A DNA stretch of 64,000 bases, from the NCBI GenBank assembly GCA_026874595.1, contig CM049310.1, positions 83,737,056 through 83,801,055 on the forward strand, written 5' to 3'. The notes beneath the pieces were generated by a model. The model saw only the letters and a list, made by a program, of their open reading frames with translations, was not told the DNA's origin and searched no databases. Each line of letters begins with the position of its first letter. Position 1 is the stretch's first letter. The DNA is from Sipunculus nudus. Taxonomy: Eukaryota > Annelida > Sipuncula > Golfingiida > Sipunculidae. The translations under genes and the position numbers were made by a program. Below are positions 63,153 to 64,000 of the stretch, piece by piece.

Positions 63153-63845
63153 ATGGATTTTGCTAAAAAAAAAAAAAAAAAAAAAAAAACACCACCACGG
63201 ATTCCAGAAATGACACGTTTTGAGAACAAACTAGTGAAAATGATTAATAACATTAAGTTAAGAGACACAAATTGCCGCTTACAGAAACAATTTTTCTCGG
63301 ATTGTAAACAAATTAAGAGCTCCAGGAACCCAATTGTACCAGCTGAAAAAACTTCCAACTTCTACAAAATGGACCTAAGCACATGCAATGATCTGTAACA
63401 TAAAAAACATCACGAAAGCATACAAAAAAAGTTAACACACACAAGCTGTAAAGTCAAAAGACCGTGAGGCAAAAAACAAAAACAGAATAAATATAGTAGG
63501 ATTCTGGTAAGCCTGAGGTTAAACCAGTGGAAAACACAACTGATGTTACATCATGGTTCAATAAAATTACAAACAAAGAAAAATAATCATCTCATTTGAC
63601 GTGGTTGATTTTTACCCATAAGTTACAATAGAATTCCTGAACGAAGCACGAAATCCTCTACGAAATCACCAGTGAAGAAAGAGAAATAATTGTAAAAAGA
63701 TGTCTCTCCTGTTTAGCGCCGTAGAATCATGAGTTAAAAAAAAATCACCAACTCACTTTGACGTCAGCATGGGTAAAGCAACGATGGTGCCGAAACATGC
63801 GACTTTGTGGGTCCCTCCTACTCCATCTTATCACAAGGAAACACG
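63153..63845 (+). pseudogene. Decayed reverse transcriptase ORF of a retroelement
   Basis: Read across frames, the strand carries fragments typical of an RT of invertebrate retroelements: PAEKTSNFYKMDL (about 63340-63378), ITKAYKK, NQWKNTTDV...WFNK, then FDVVDFYP near 63596-63623, which fits RT motif A with its catalytic Asp. Further fragments are EITSEEREIIVKR and FDVSMGK, followed in another frame by DGAETCDFVG. Stops and frame changes interrupt it repeatedly, and the YXDD box is not seen. It ends at the GGATCC repeat. The exact clade (LINE, Penelope-like or other) is not determined. It is clearly non-functional. Confidence 0.6.
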
Positions 63846-63846
63846 G

Positions 63847-63907
63847 CAGACGCGGATCCAGGGGGAGGGTCCAGGGGGTCCGGACCCCCCCCCCCCCCCA
63901 CACACAC
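63847..63907. repeat. GC palindrome repeat head, inverted relative to 60.34 kb
   Basis: gcagacgcggatccaggggg then GGGGGTCCGGACCCCC (63874-63889, a perfect 16-bp palindrome), running into C14 and (CA)n. It is the reverse form of the head at 60345-60375. It probably marks the end of an element that continues outside the window. Confidence 0.55.
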
Positions 63908-64000
63908 ACATATGCACACACTTTTTCAGCCGACGCAGCCTTTTTTAAGGGTATTAGACCATTTTTTGCGGGCTGGAACCCCACCCTCTTTTCCTGACCC

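Overview
The window reads as nuclear DNA of a marine bivalve mollusc, possibly a scallop or a close relative. It is AT-rich. Genes are split into short exons with GT/AG introns, separated by kilobases of dispersed repeats, (AT)n and (AC)n microsatellites and G/C homopolymers. Nothing prokaryotic is present. The placement within bivalves is inferred from the repeat landscape and is the least certain part.

Three protein-coding genes can be rebuilt exon by exon, with every splice phase agreeing. (1) MFF, mitochondrial fission factor, minus strand, coding exons 9604-3761, 220 aa with a C-terminal membrane tail anchor. (2) REC114, meiotic double-strand-break factor, plus strand, six coding exons 22355-30672, 215 aa, all introns phase 0. 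(3) PNP, purine nucleoside phosphorylase, minus strand, five shared exons 56815-40658. PNP is preceded by three separate candidate first exons at 61801, 59376 and 58518. Each has its own ATG and a donor in the same phase, predicting isoforms of 294, 305 and 298 aa that differ only at the N-terminus. MFF and REC114 are head to head. Candidate non-coding first exons flank a TGACGTCA element at 20169, which suggests a shared divergent promoter.

Most of the rest is mobile DNA. The main component is a family whose right end is an imperfect hairpin (10-bp stem, one mismatch, 5-nt loop) followed by CTAA, with a (GGAC)n tract upstream. Its left end carries a GACCCATGGGTC-like palindrome and GCTCAGCTGA. 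Nine right ends are visible: 8991, 13741, 15659, 16252, 27672 (inverted), 35692, 36734, 43950 and 48027. Some are in tandem, and this architecture resembles non-autonomous Helentron/Helitron-type elements. Other families are a TTAA-flanked MITE (52.2, 57.25 and 62.66 kb), units centred on the palindrome GGTGGCGCCACC (35.4-36.4 and 43.5-43.6 kb), a repeat rich in AGGTCA half-sites (17.3, 28.3-29.8 and 42.6-43.4 kb), a 66-bp tandem repeat (29.9 kb), and a decayed reverse transcriptase ORF at the right edge (63.15-63.84 kb).

The three genes belong to unrelated processes: organelle division, meiotic recombination and purine salvage. There is no reason to think they work as a pathway. The points most worth following are the three-promoter structure of PNP, the divergent MFF/REC114 pair and the hairpin-ended repeat family.
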